Origin: Bacteroidaceae bacterium
GTDB taxonomy: Bacteria > Bacteroidota > Bacteroidia > Bacteroidales > Bacteroidaceae
NCBI GenBank assembly: GCA_017650045.1
Contig: JAGCFP010000086.1
Coordinates: forward strand, 1-56,347
Direction: 5' to 3'
DNA length: 56,347 bases
Under the pieces are notes generated by a model. The model did not search any database and had not been told where the DNA came from. It saw nothing but the letters and a program-made list of their open reading frames with translations. Each line of letters opens with the position of its first letter. Within the stretch, counting starts at the first letter, position 1. The translations under genes and the position numbers were made by a program. Below are positions 37,550 to 47,172 of the stretch, piece by piece.

Positions 37550-40231
37550 ATGGAATTAGCAACGAAGTACAACCCTGCCGATGTGGAGGGAAAGTGGTAT
37601 CAATATTGGACTGACCACAAACTTTTCAGTTCTAAACCTGACGGACGTGAACCTTACACTATCGTCATTCCTCCACCAAATGTTACGGGTGTACTGCATA
37701 TGGGCCACATGCTCAATAATACCATTCAAGATATTCTGGTGCGTCGCGCCCGTATGGAGGGTAAGAATGCCTGTTGGGTGCCTGGTACCGACCATGCCTC
37801 TATTGCCACTGAAGCTAAGGTGGTGAAGAAACTGGCAGGAGAGGGCATCAAGAAACGCGATCTCACACGTGAGCAATTCCTGGAGCACGCATGGGCTTGG
37901 ACACACGAGCATGGAGGCATCATCTTGCAGCAGCTTCGCAAGTTGGGTGCATCCTGCGATTGGGACCGCACAGCTTTCACGATGGACGAGGAGCGCAGCA
38001 AGAGCGTTATCAAAGTTTTCGTGGATCTATATAACAAGGGTTACATCTACCGCGGACTCCGCATGGTGAACTGGGACCCTAAGGCGCTCACAGCACTGAG
38101 CACTGAGGAAGTAATCTATAAGGAAGAGCAGAGCCATCTGTTCTATCTGAAATACTACGTGGCTCCTGAATATCAGGATACAATAGATGAAAGCGGTGAG
38201 GGCAACGTGATTCATAAGGATGAGCGTGGCTACTATGCCGTGGTGGCAACCACCCGTCCTGAGACCATCATGGGTGATACGGCCATGTGTGTGAATCCCA
38301 AGGATCCTAAGACACAGTGGCTGAAGGGTAAGAAGGTCATCGTACCATTGGTGGGTAGGGTGATTCCTGTTATTGAAGACCGCTATGTGGACATCGAGTT
38401 TGGTACGGGCTGTTTGAAGGTGACTCCTGCACACGATACCAACGACTATATGCTGGGTAAGACGCACAACCTTGAGACCATCGACATCTTCAATCCTGAT
38501 GGCACCATTTCTGAGCAGAGTCCGCTCTATGTGGGTATGGATCGCTTTGACTGTCGTAAGTTGATTACCAAGGACCTTCAAGAAGCTGGTCTGATGGAGA
38601 AGGTAGAAGACTATACCAACAAGGTGGGCTACAGTGAGCGTAACCCTGATACCGCTATCGAACCACGTCTTTCACTGCAGTGGTTCCTGAAGATGGAGCA
38701 CTTTGCAGAAATCGCTTTGAAGCCTGTGATGGAAGGCGAGATGCATTTCTATCCGCAGAAATACGTGAACACCTACAAGAATTGGTTGGAAAACATACAG
38801 GACTGGTGCATCAGCCGTCAGTTGTGGTGGGGACATCGCATTCCTGCTTACTACTACGATGCAGAAGACCACTTCGTAGTGGCAGAGACGCGTGAAGAGG
38901 CGTTGAAGTTGGCACAGCAGAAGAACCCTGCAATAACAGATGCAGACCTCCGTCAAGATGAGGATGCCCTCGATACGTGGTTCTCTTCATGGCTGTGGCC
39001 TATCTCCCTTTTTGGAGGTATCAATAATCCTGGCAATGAGGAAATCAACTATTACTATCCAACCAGCGACTTGGTGACGGCTCCAGATATCATCTTCTTC
39101 TGGGTGGCCCGTATGATCATGTCGGGTGAGGAGTATATGGGAACCTATCCGTTCAAGAATGTGTATTTCACAGGTATCGTACGTGATAAGTTGGGCCGAA
39201 AGATGTCCAAGAGCCTTGGCAATAGTCCTGATCCATTGGAACTGATCGACAAGTATGGTGCTGATGGTGTACGTATGGGTATGATGCTCTCTGCACCTGC
39301 AGGTAACGATATCCTCTTCGACGATGCCCTCTGTGAGCAGGGACGCAACTTCTGCAATAAGATCTGGAATGCCTTCCGACTGTTGAAGGGTTGGGAAGTG
39401 AGCGAGGATGTAGAAGTTCCTGAGGCTTCAAAGTTGGCCATGGAGTGGTTCGAGAGCAAGCAGAATGCCGTGGCTCTGGAGATGGCCGACCTCTTCAGCA
39501 AGTACCGCATCAGTGAAGCGTTGATGGCCGTTTATAAACTGTTCTGGGACGAGTTCTCTGCATGGTACTTGGAGATGATCAAGCCTGCTTATCTGAAGCC
39601 TATCAGCAAGGTGGTGATGGATAAGACCATCGAGTTCTTCGATAATCTGTTGCACCTGTTGCATCCGTTTATGCCATTCATCACGGAGGAATTGTGGCAG
39701 CACATCATTGATCGTAAGGATGGCGAGAGCCTGATGGTGAGCCCAATGGCTCCTGTAGGTAAGGTGGATGAAACCCTGCTCGACCGCTTCGAAGAGATGA
39801 AGGAAGTCATCAGCAACGTACGTGCCGTACGTGTGCAGAAGAACATTGCTCAGAAGGAAACCTTGGAGTTGCAGGTAGTAGGCGCAAATCCTGTCGCCGA
39901 CTTCAATGCCATTATATATAAGATGTGCAACCTGAGTGACATCACTGTGGTGGATGCCAAGGCTGAGGGTGCTGCAACCTTCATGGTACGCACTACTGAG
40001 TATGCTGTGCCTATGAAGAACCTTATCGATGTGGAGGCTGAAATTGCCCGCATGGAGAAAGAACTTAAGGCAAAGGAAGGCTTCCTGCGTGGTGTACTGG
40101 CGAAGCTTAGCAACGAGCGCTTTGTGGCCAATGCCCCAGAAGCAGTGGTAGCTTTGGAGCGTAAGAAGCAAGCTGATGCCGAGAGCATCATCAAATCGCT
40201 CAAGGAAAGCATTGAGGCGTTGAAAAAATAA
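37550..40231 (+). CDS. valS: Valyl-tRNA synthetase
   Basis: Class I aminoacyl-tRNA synthetase, 893 residues. HMGHMLNN (HIGH motif, about residues 49-56), the CP1 editing domain with [13 protein letters not shown], the KMSKS loop ([17 protein letters not shown]) and a C-terminal coiled-coil arm (about 825-893, rich in Lys and Glu) are present. It may form a unit with the nitroreductase lipoprotein gene 18 nt downstream. Confidence 0.98.
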   Translation: MELATKYNPADVEGKWYQYWTDHKLFSSKPDGREPYTIVIPPPNVTGVLHMGHMLNNTIQDILVRRARMEGKNACWVPGTDHASIATEAKVVKKLAGEGIKKRDLTREQFLEHAWAWTHEHGGIILQQLRKLGASCDWDRTAFTMDEERSKSVIKVFVDLYNKGYIYRGLRMVNWDPKALTALSTEEVIYKEEQSHLFYLKYYVAPEYQDTIDESGEGNVIHKDERGYYAVVATTRPETIMGDTAMCVNPKDPKTQWLKGKKVIVPLVGRVIPVIEDRYVDIEFGTGCLKVTPAHDTNDYMLGKTHNLETIDIFNPDGTISEQSPLYVGMDRFDCRKLITKDLQEAGLMEKVEDYTNKVGYSERNPDTAIEPRLSLQWFLKMEHFAEIALKPVMEGEMHFYPQKYVNTYKNWLENIQDWCISRQLWWGHRIPAYYYDAEDHFVVAETREEALKLAQQKNPAITDADLRQDEDALDTWFSSWLWPISLFGGINNPGNEEINYYYPTSDLVTAPDIIFFWVARMIMSGEEYMGTYPFKNVYFTGIVRDKLGRKMSKSLGNSPDPLELIDKYGADGVRMGMMLSAPAGNDILFDDALCEQGRNFCNKIWNAFRLLKGWEVSEDVEVPEASKLAMEWFESKQNAVALEMADLFSKYRISEALMAVYKLFWDEFSAWYLEMIKPAYLKPISKVVMDKTIEFFDNLLHLLHPFMPFITEELWQHIIDRKDGESLMVSPMAPVGKVDETLLDRFEEMKEVISNVRAVRVQKNIAQKETLELQVVGANPVADFNAIIYKMCNLSDITVVDAKAEGAATFMVRTTEYAVPMKNLIDVEAEIARMEKELKAKEGFLRGVLAKLSNERFVANAPEAVVALERKKQADAESIIKSLKESIEALKK

Positions 40232-40249
40232 AACCGTAAGGAGACAAAT

Positions 40250-40861
40250 ATGAGAACAAAGTATCAAGTGGCTCTTAGGAGCCTTTGGGCCGTTGTGTTT
40301 ATCTTGCTACTTAGCAGTTGTGGCAGTGGCAGTACATTCGACCAGTTGGTCGCTTCCCGTCGAAGTGTACGTAGTTATGATGCTACGAAAACCATCACAG
40401 AGGATGAGGTGCGCACCTTGATAGCTACGGCACAAGAAGCCCCCTCATGGGCCAATGTGCAAGGCACACGCTACTATGTGGTGATGAGTGCTGAGAAACG
40501 TGCAGCCTTGGCACCTGTGATGGGCAATAATGCGCAGAACATCAAGGATGTGCCTGTGGTGCTGGTTACAACCTTCGTACAGCGGCAATCGGGCTTCTTC
40601 AACGATGAGCCCAGCAACGAGTTGGGTGATACTTGGGGAGCCTTCGACAACGGATTGAGCAATGCGTTCCTCATCTTGAAAGCCAAGGACATGGGCTTCG
40701 ATACCTTAATTATGGGCCTGCGTGATGCTGAAGGCTTGCGTCGTATTCTCGGCATCCCTTCTTATGAAACAGTCACTTCAGTTATTGCCCTTGGCTATGG
40801 GGCAGGTAATCCTGCACGTCCTACACGCAAGGATCTCAGTGAAATCGTAAAGTTTTTCTGA
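40250..40861 (+). CDS. Nitroreductase-fold lipoprotein
   Basis: A 203-residue protein of the nitroreductase (FMN-dependent NAD(P)H oxidoreductase) family. The FMN phosphate-binding RRSVRSYDATKTI (about residues 37-49), PSWANVQGTRYYVV, and the C-terminal VTSVIALGYG with PTRKDLSEIV are typical. Unusually for this fold, it begins with a lipoprotein signal peptide ending LLLSSCG, with the lipidated Cys at about residue 25. A periplasmic location raises the question of where FMN and reductant come from. It starts 18 nt after valS. Confidence 0.85.
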   Translation: MRTKYQVALRSLWAVVFILLLSSCGSGSTFDQLVASRRSVRSYDATKTITEDEVRTLIATAQEAPSWANVQGTRYYVVMSAEKRAALAPVMGNNAQNIKDVPVVLVTTFVQRQSGFFNDEPSNELGDTWGAFDNGLSNAFLILKAKDMGFDTLIMGLRDAEGLRRILGIPSYETVTSVIALGYGAGNPARPTRKDLSEIVKFF

Positions 40862-40995
40862 TCAGTAAAAGGGAGAAAACAATTGTAGCACTGTAACACT
40901 TTTCAGTGTTTGGCTACGTCATATTGCTGACATTTGATAAAAATGTTGGCTTAATCATCATTGCCTCTGTTTTTTGCAAAAAAAGAAAAAAGCAT

Positions 40996-41003
40996 TATCT
41001 TTG
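40996..41003 (+). promoter_or_regulatory. -7 box of the VOC lipoprotein gene
   Basis: TATCTTTG, 28 nt before the start at 41032. The preceding 130 nt contain a small stem-loop (AACACT/AGTGTT, 40895-40910, flanked by GTAGC/GCTAC) without a T-run. Confidence 0.6.
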
Positions 41004-41031
41004 TGGCAGTGAACATTAAAAACTAATACGT

Positions 41032-41631
41032 ATGAAAAACGGGTTTATCATCATGATGGCACTGATGCTTATGACATCGTGCTCTTCGCCACAGGGCGAC
41101 ACTGCCAATCAATCCCAGGCCTCTGCTCAGGCCTCTACTCAAGTGACAACTGTAAAAGACTACCAGAAGCTTGACATTCCACTGAAGAAAGATAAGTTTA
41201 TCCAGATTAATATCGTGGTGGGCGATATCTACCAAGCTGCCAAGGCATGGGCAGCATTGCTCGATATCCCTGTGCCTGAAATCACCACCAATCACTTAGA
41301 GAGCAAACCTGAATTCCCTTATACTTATCGTGGCAAGGACAGTACGTGCGACCTTCTGGTGTGCACCATCGACATGGGTGGATGGGTGCTTGAGTTGCAC
41401 CAAGCTGATGCGAAGGAAAGTTCGTTCCGTGAGTTCTACGACAAGCACGGCAACGGTGTGCACCACATAGGTTTTGAGGTGGGTGCCGATCGTGATCGTG
41501 TGATTAAGGAACTTTCTGACATGGGCTTCAATACCGACCGCACCTTTGGTGCCTATACAGGCAGCAGTTGGACCATTGTTGACAGCGAAGACATCTTGGG
41601 TGTGAACTTGAATATCAAACCGCAGCGTTGA
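41032..41631 (+). CDS. VOC/glyoxalase-fold lipoprotein
   Basis: A 199-residue exported protein. The lipoprotein signal peptide MKNGFIIMMALMLMTSC is followed by a Gln/Ala/Ser/Thr-rich linker (about residues 20-42), then a vicinal-oxygen-chelate domain with FIQINIVVGDIYQAAKAWAALL, GWVLELHQ, GNGVHHIGFEVG and GSSWTIVDSEDILGVNLNI. The His and Glu in these strands could hold a metal, but the substrate is unknown. VOC proteins are usually cytoplasmic. The stop overlaps the next start (TGATG at 41629-41633). Confidence 0.85.
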   Translation: MKNGFIIMMALMLMTSCSSPQGDTANQSQASAQASTQVTTVKDYQKLDIPLKKDKFIQINIVVGDIYQAAKAWAALLDIPVPEITTNHLESKPEFPYTYRGKDSTCDLLVCTIDMGGWVLELHQADAKESSFREFYDKHGNGVHHIGFEVGADRDRVIKELSDMGFNTDRTFGAYTGSSWTIVDSEDILGVNLNIKPQR

Positions 41632-42803
41632 TGAAGAAACCGTTCCGCATAGGACTGTTGCCACGCATCTTGATAGCCATTGTGCTGGGCATCGTCATCG
41701 GTCAGGTACTACCACTGTGGCTGGTGCGCGTGTTCGAGACATTCAACGGCATCTTCAGTCAGTTCCTTGGCTTCTGCATCCCCTTCATCATTGTGGGACT
41801 GGTCACTGTGGCCATTGCCGACATTGGTCGTGGGGCTGGTCGTATGCTACTTATTACGGTGCTCATCGCATACGGATGCACGTTGGTGGCAGGATTGCTC
41901 TCTTATGCTACTGGACAGACGTTCTTCCCCAAGCTCATCACACCAGGCATACCATTGGAGGAAATCAGTGAAGGGCAGGGTATAGCTCCCTATTTCACAG
42001 TGACCATTCCGCCACTGATGGATGTAATGACTGCGCTGGTGATGGCCTTTGTCTTAGGCTTGGGAGCCGCCACACTCGAAACCGATTATCTGAAGAATGT
42101 GGCACGCGACTTCCAACAAATCATCGTGAAGACCATCAGCAGTGTGATATTGCCACTGCTGCCACTCTACATTTTCGGCATCTTCCTCAACATGACCAGT
42201 TCAGGACAGGTATTCGGCATCCTGATGGTGTTTATCAGCATCATCGGCATCATCTTCGCACTGCACATCTTGTGGCTCATCGGACTCTATTGTGTGGCTG
42301 GCAGTGTGGTGAAACGCAATCCACTGAAACTCCTTTGGAACATGCTGCCCGCCTATTTCACAGCCCTCGGCACCCAGTCGAGTGCTGCCACCATCCCTGT
42401 GACATTGGAGCAGACGCGTAAGAATGGTGTGTGTGAAGAGGTGTCGGGCTTCGTGATACCGTTATGTGCCACCATCCACCTCTCTGGCAGTATGCTCAAG
42501 ATTGTGGCTTGCGCGCTGGCATTGATGATGATGCAAGGCATGCCCTACACGTTCTGGCAGTTCTTTGGCTTTATCTGCATGTTGGGCATCACCATGGTAG
42601 CTGCTCCCGGTGTGCCAGGCGGAGCCATTATGGCCGCACTGGGCATCTTGCAATCCATGCTTGGTTTTGATGAGGCTGCTCAGGCATTAATGATAGGACT
42701 TTACATCGCTATGGACAGCTTTGGTACTGCCTGCAATGTGACGGGCGATGGAGCCATAGCGCTGGTGATTGACAGATTAACGAAATTGAAAATTAAAAAT
42801 TGA
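41631..42803 (+). CDS. Dicarboxylate/amino acid:cation symporter
   Basis: Secondary transporter of the sodium:dicarboxylate (SDF/DAACS) family, 390 residues with about eight hydrophobic helices. FSQFLGFCIPFIIVGLV, LGTQSSAATIPVTLEQ (the serine-rich reentrant motif, about residues 243-258) and the conserved helix GTACNVTGDGAIALVID near the C-terminus are present. It starts at ATG 41631, one base into the VOC stop, so it is probably translationally coupled. The last codons (KLKIKN) are encoded by an A/T-rich intergenic repeat. Confidence 0.92.
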   Translation: MKKPFRIGLLPRILIAIVLGIVIGQVLPLWLVRVFETFNGIFSQFLGFCIPFIIVGLVTVAIADIGRGAGRMLLITVLIAYGCTLVAGLLSYATGQTFFPKLITPGIPLEEISEGQGIAPYFTVTIPPLMDVMTALVMAFVLGLGAATLETDYLKNVARDFQQIIVKTISSVILPLLPLYIFGIFLNMTSSGQVFGILMVFISIIGIIFALHILWLIGLYCVAGSVVKRNPLKLLWNMLPAYFTALGTQSSAATIPVTLEQTRKNGVCEEVSGFVIPLCATIHLSGSMLKIVACALALMMMQGMPYTFWQFFGFICMLGITMVAAPGVPGGAIMAALGILQSMLGFDEAAQALMIGLYIAMDSFGTACNVTGDGAIALVIDRLTKLKIKN

Positions 42804-42846
42804 AAATTGAACATCACTGCGCAGCCATAATGCTCAATGTTCAATA
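42784..42846. repeat. AATTGAAA-type intergenic repeat
   Basis: Units of TTGAAAATT and AAAATTGA run from inside the symporter 3' end (42784) to about 42812, followed by a related CTCAATGTTCAAT segment at 42833-42845. Similar sequence occurs at 12311-12337 and 53831-53850. Confidence 0.5.
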
Positions 42847-42858
42847 AAATAAAGAAAT

Positions 42859-43191
42859 ATGGCAACAACCAAGAAGACAACCACTAAAAAGACCACGAAG
42901 AATGGAGTGACCGTGACTACCACGACCACCACTACAGGCACTACGCGTAAGAAAAAGACCACGGGCACACAGATTGTCCCTGGTGTGAACGTTACTGTCA
43001 GTTGGAAGAAGCTGCTGGGCATTACCAAACTTAAACGCTGGTTCACCAAGCAGACGGGCATTCCTACTACCGAGGCGGGTATTCAGCGCAAGATAGGTAA
43101 GTGGATAACCGATTTGGTGACTGGAAAGAGCTCGAAGAAATCTACCAAGAAAGACAGCTTAGCAGATGTTGTTGATGAGAATAAACTGTAG
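42859..43191 (+). CDS. Thr/Lys-rich small basic protein
   Basis: I do not recognise this protein. The 110 residues begin with about 36 residues made almost only of Thr and Lys, including a run of seven Thr. A compact basic middle follows (about 40-90, with VSWKKLLGITKLKRWFTKQ, then GIPTTEAGIQRKIGKWI), and a Lys/Ser-rich end. The low-complexity head suggests a disordered nucleic-acid-binding or surface-binding tail, and the middle could be a small helical domain. No signal peptide or TM helix is seen. It lies between two transporter genes on the same strand, 55 nt after one and 19 nt before the other. Confidence 0.75.
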   Translation: MATTKKTTTKKTTKNGVTVTTTTTTTGTTRKKKTTGTQIVPGVNVTVSWKKLLGITKLKRWFTKQTGIPTTEAGIQRKIGKWITDLVTGKSSKKSTKKDSLADVVDENKL

Positions 43192-43210
43192 CATTGTAGC
43201 ACATTAAGAA

Positions 43211-44539
43211 ATGTATTCTCCTTGGACACTCTTCGTTGATGTGGGCTTCATCGCCTGCCTATTGTTGCTCGGTAAGCTCATCCGTGTGAAGCTGCGCTTC
43301 GCACAGCAGTATTTCATACCTCCCAGTTTGATTGCGGGTTTCTTAGGCCTGGCCTTCGGTCCTGGTGGATTGGGATGGCTGCCAATGAGCGACCAGTTGG
43401 GCACTTATGCGGGCATACTCATCGCACTGATATTCGCCTGCCTGCCATTCTCCTCATCGAAGGGAGGTCAGAAGCAGGGAGAGAACATCGGACGCATGTG
43501 GGCTTTTTCGCAGACGGGTATGCTGTGGCAATGGGCCTTTGGCGGATTGATTGGCTTCTTCATCCTCAGTTGTTTGTGGCCACTTGAGGAATACTTCGGA
43601 CTTTGCATGCCGGCTGGCTTTTGTGGCGGACATGGCACGGCAGCAGCCATCGGACAGTCGTTCCTCCGCCTTGGAGGCGATGACATGCTCACCCTTGCCA
43701 TGACGGCAGCCACCGTAGGTATCTTGGCATCAGTATTCATTGGATTGGCATTGGTGAAGTGGGGCACGCGTCGTGGCTACACTTGCTTCATTACCGACTT
43801 TGCCGAACTGCCCGACGAGCTGCGTACAGGCCTTATGCCCGAGGAGAAACGTGAGAGCATGGGTGAAGCCACCAGTAGCAGCATCTCTATCGACAGTTTG
43901 GCCTTCCATGTCTGCATCATCTGTGTGGTGGCGCTTGGTGGCTATGGCATCAGTCAGCTGGTGGCACATTACCTGCCACAGTTAGAAATGCCCGTGTTCA
44001 GTTGTGCCTTCGTGGTGGGTATCCTTTTAAAACTCTGTTTCGACCGTGCCAAGGTTTCTTTCTATATTTCTCCGAAAGCCATGGGACATCTCAGTGGTAC
44101 GTTTACCGATTTCCTGGTGGCTTTTGGCATCAGCAGCATCAAGCTCAGTGTGGTGATGCAATACCTGGTACCATTGCTCATCCTTCTGGCATGCGGCCTC
44201 TTGGCTACCCTGTTCTATGTGCTCTTCGTAGGACGAAGACTCATGAACAACTGTTGGTTTGAGAAGTCGCTCTTCACATGGGGATGGTTCACGGGTACCA
44301 TGGCCATGGGCATTGCTTTATTACGCATTGCCGACCCCGAGATGCGCAGCCGCTGCTTGGAGAACTATGCGTTGGCTTACCTCTTCATTGCACCCGTAGA
44401 GATATGCTTGGTTACATTCGCGCCGGTGGCCTTTGCAGCTGGCTATGGTTTGCTGTTCCTTGGCATTGCCGCTGTGGCAGGATGTGGCATCATGGCGTAT
44501 GCTTGGAAGAGGGGATGGCTTAAAACTAAAGCGGATTAA
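43211..44539 (+). CDS. GltS-like sodium:glutamate symporter
   Basis: A 442-residue integral membrane protein of the glutamate:Na+ symporter (GltS/ESS) family. About 10-12 TM helices are visible. The two inverted-repeat pore motifs typical of the family are PAGFCGGHGTAAAIGQSF (about residues 136-153) and, in the second half, SLFTWGWFTGTMAMGIALLRIAD. YFIPPSLIAGFLGL near the N-terminus is also typical. It is somewhat longer than E. coli GltS. Substrate specificity for glutamate is inferred. Confidence 0.85.
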   Translation: MYSPWTLFVDVGFIACLLLLGKLIRVKLRFAQQYFIPPSLIAGFLGLAFGPGGLGWLPMSDQLGTYAGILIALIFACLPFSSSKGGQKQGENIGRMWAFSQTGMLWQWAFGGLIGFFILSCLWPLEEYFGLCMPAGFCGGHGTAAAIGQSFLRLGGDDMLTLAMTAATVGILASVFIGLALVKWGTRRGYTCFITDFAELPDELRTGLMPEEKRESMGEATSSSISIDSLAFHVCIICVVALGGYGISQLVAHYLPQLEMPVFSCAFVVGILLKLCFDRAKVSFYISPKAMGHLSGTFTDFLVAFGISSIKLSVVMQYLVPLLILLACGLLATLFYVLFVGRRLMNNCWFEKSLFTWGWFTGTMAMGIALLRIADPEMRSRCLENYALAYLFIAPVEICLVTFAPVAFAAGYGLLFLGIAAVAGCGIMAYAWKRGWLKTKAD

Positions 44540-44566
44540 ATAATTTATAATTCTATATTGATAACT

Positions 44567-47146
44567 ATGAAAATAAGAAATTTTGCTCTTGCATTGACAG
44601 CCCTTGCCTTAACTGCTTGCGGCCCTGAGGAAACTTCTGAGAAGTTTGTCAAGGTCGAGGCATTACCCAATGCGGCATGGGACGTTTCTCAGTGGATTTC
44701 GGTTGTAGATGCCCCCGTAGTGACGGGTCGCATCAACGATAGCGACAATGGTCGCTCTGCCGATGGTGCCAGTTGGTTTGTCACCACAGTGAAGAACGAC
44801 CAGAAAGTGACCTCTGCACGCTGGATGACTGCCGGACTCGGGGTCTATCAGCTCTATGTGAACGGTACACCCATCGGCGATGAGATTTTGAAGCCAGGCT
44901 TCACGCATTATGAGAAGACCAAACGCTCATTTACCTACGATGTCACTGGCGCTTTCAAGACTAAGAGCGGTGCAGAGAACCAACTGGCCGTGCAGGTCAC
45001 TCCCGGATGGTGGGCCGACCGCATCGTCACTCCTGGCGGACATGAGGGCATGGTAGGTAAGAAGGTGGCTTTCCGTGGAGTGCTCGAGCTCACCTATGCC
45101 GATGGTAGCAAACAGCTTGTGGGAACAGATACTGAACACTGGAAAGCTGGCATAGCTGGCCCCGTGAAGCATGCCGCCATCTTCGATGGTGAAGAATATG
45201 ACGCCCGTGTACCATTGGGCTATCTTACGCCTGAGAAGCTCTCTACGCCTGAGGTGAATACCGAGTTTCAAGGTGAGATTCTCCCCTCAGAGGGTGCCGA
45301 GATTTATCTGCGTCCCGACTTAGCCTTAGCTCCCGTGAAAGCTTATAAATATAAAGAGGTGGCTGATGCCAAGGACGAGGAATATGGTAAGGTGGTGATC
45401 AGCGAGGAGTTTACCCCTGGTGCCGAGATGACTGTGGCTCCTGGTGAGACATTGGTCGTGGACTTCGGTCAAAATGCCGCTGCTGTACCGTCGTTTATCT
45501 TCAGTGCACCTCAAGGCACCGTCCTTACCTGCCTGCCAGGAGAGTTGCTTAACGATGGCAATGGTGCTAAGAGCCGTGGCATGGATGGTCCCGAGGGCAG
45601 TGTGCATCGCGACAATCTGCGTATCCCGAAAATCGGCATGATACTCACCTATACCTTTGCTGGCGACAAGGGCTTCGAAACCTACATTCCACAATGTACT
45701 TTCTTTGGCTATCGCTATGCTGCCATCACGGCTACCGATGAGGTGCACATCACTTCACTGGTATCGATACCAGTCACCTCTATCACGCAGCAGATGGAGA
45801 TTGGTACGATTACCACAGGCAACGAGTCGGTGAACAAGCTCATCTCAAACACCCTGTGGGGACAACGAAGCAACTACCTCTCAGTGCCAACCGACTGTCC
45901 GCAGCGCAATGAGCGACTGGGATGGACGGCCGATACACAGGTGTTCTCAGAGACAGGCACCTTCTTTGCCAATACCGACCAGTTCTTCCATAAATGGATG
46001 CGCGACATGCGCGATACACAGAGCCCTCGCGGTGGATTCCCCGGTGTGGCACCATTGGCTCAATACGGTGGCGACATGCTGCGCTTAGGATGGGCCGATG
46101 CAGGCATCATCGTGCCTTGGACCGTTTGGAAGCAGTTCGGCGACCGCCAGATGGTGGAAGAGAACTGGCAAGCCATGGAGAAATATATGAACCTCATTAA
46201 TGAGACGAAGTACGACCACGTGGCGCTGATCGCCGACAATGGCAACTACCAGTGGGCCGACTGGCTGAGTTATGAACCTTTGGAGAGTTGTGGAGGCGGA
46301 GCCTTCACCGACACACCGCGTGGCAGACAGCCGTTGCCTGAAGCTATCGTCTATTGGAACTACCTCAGCGCTTCTTATTGGGCCATTGATGCAGGCATGA
46401 TGGCCGACATGGCACGTGCCACGGGTCGTGATGCCTCTAAATACACCCAGATGGCCGAGGATGCCAAGGCTTACCTACGCCAACAGTTCCTTCGTGCCGA
46501 TGGCTCTTTCAAGACCGCTATCCTGAACACCATGCAGACGCCAGCCCTCTTTGCACTGAAGAACCAGTTGCTCGACGGAGCTGCACGTGAGGCCATGATC
46601 GCACGCTTGCGCGACAACTTCGCACAGCATGGCAACTGTCTGCAGACGGGCTTTTTGGGCACCTCAATCCTGATGCCTACGCTTACCGAGAACGGCATGG
46701 CCGACATCGCCTATGAGCTGCTCTTCCAGCGTCGCAACCCCAGTTGGCTCTACAGCATCGACAATGGTGCCACTACCATCTGGGAGCGTTGGAACAGCTA
46801 CATGGTCGATCAGGGCATGGGACCACAAGGCATGAACAGCTTCAATCACTACGCCTATGGTTGTGTGTGCCAGTGGATATGGCAAACCGCAGCAGGCATA
46901 GCTTCCGACCCTGCCGATCCTGGCTTCCACCACATCATCATGCGGCCAGTGCCCGACAAACGTTTAGGACATCTCACGGCTGAATACCAGTCGGCTGCCG
47001 GACTTATCCGCAGTGCCTGGCACTATGAGGGTGACCAGTGGACGTGGGAGTTTACCATCCCTGAAGGAGCCACCGCCACTGTGACCTTACCCGGTGAGAC
47101 CGAGTCGAAGGAATACACCGCAGGCTCCTATACAGTGACTAAATAA
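44567..47146 (+). CDS. Alpha-L-rhamnosidase lipoprotein, GH78
   Basis: Exported glycosidase releasing L-rhamnose from plant or bacterial glycans, 859 residues. The lipoprotein signal peptide ends LALTACG. The next residues PEETSE are acidic, like the surface-export signals of Bacteroidetes lipoproteins. Domains in order: N-terminal beta domains (with GVYQLYVNGTPIGDEIL and GWWADRIV), a rhamnosidase concanavalin-like part (VVDFGQNAA), the (alpha/alpha)6 catalytic barrel with SVPTDCPQRNERLGWTADTQ and ATTIWERWNSY, and a C-terminal beta-sandwich. The open frame starts at TTG 44558; ATG 44567 is preferred. There is no SusC/SusD pair nearby. Confidence 0.93.
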   Translation: MKIRNFALALTALALTACGPEETSEKFVKVEALPNAAWDVSQWISVVDAPVVTGRINDSDNGRSADGASWFVTTVKNDQKVTSARWMTAGLGVYQLYVNGTPIGDEILKPGFTHYEKTKRSFTYDVTGAFKTKSGAENQLAVQVTPGWWADRIVTPGGHEGMVGKKVAFRGVLELTYADGSKQLVGTDTEHWKAGIAGPVKHAAIFDGEEYDARVPLGYLTPEKLSTPEVNTEFQGEILPSEGAEIYLRPDLALAPVKAYKYKEVADAKDEEYGKVVISEEFTPGAEMTVAPGETLVVDFGQNAAAVPSFIFSAPQGTVLTCLPGELLNDGNGAKSRGMDGPEGSVHRDNLRIPKIGMILTYTFAGDKGFETYIPQCTFFGYRYAAITATDEVHITSLVSIPVTSITQQMEIGTITTGNESVNKLISNTLWGQRSNYLSVPTDCPQRNERLGWTADTQVFSETGTFFANTDQFFHKWMRDMRDTQSPRGGFPGVAPLAQYGGDMLRLGWADAGIIVPWTVWKQFGDRQMVEENWQAMEKYMNLINETKYDHVALIADNGNYQWADWLSYEPLESCGGGAFTDTPRGRQPLPEAIVYWNYLSASYWAIDAGMMADMARATGRDASKYTQMAEDAKAYLRQQFLRADGSFKTAILNTMQTPALFALKNQLLDGAAREAMIARLRDNFAQHGNCLQTGFLGTSILMPTLTENGMADIAYELLFQRRNPSWLYSIDNGATTIWERWNSYMVDQGMGPQGMNSFNHYAYGCVCQWIWQTAAGIASDPADPGFHHIIMRPVPDKRLGHLTAEYQSAAGLIRSAWHYEGDQWTWEFTIPEGATATVTLPGETESKEYTAGSYTVTK

Positions 47147-47172
47147 AAAACGCTAACTTAAATACAAATACC

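Noticed and set aside
42859-43061. Minus-strand Val/Phe-rich frame opposite the Thr/Lys-rich gene (42834-43061)
   Set aside because: Its composition is simply the antisense of the Thr/Lys repeats, and it has no start context or promoter.
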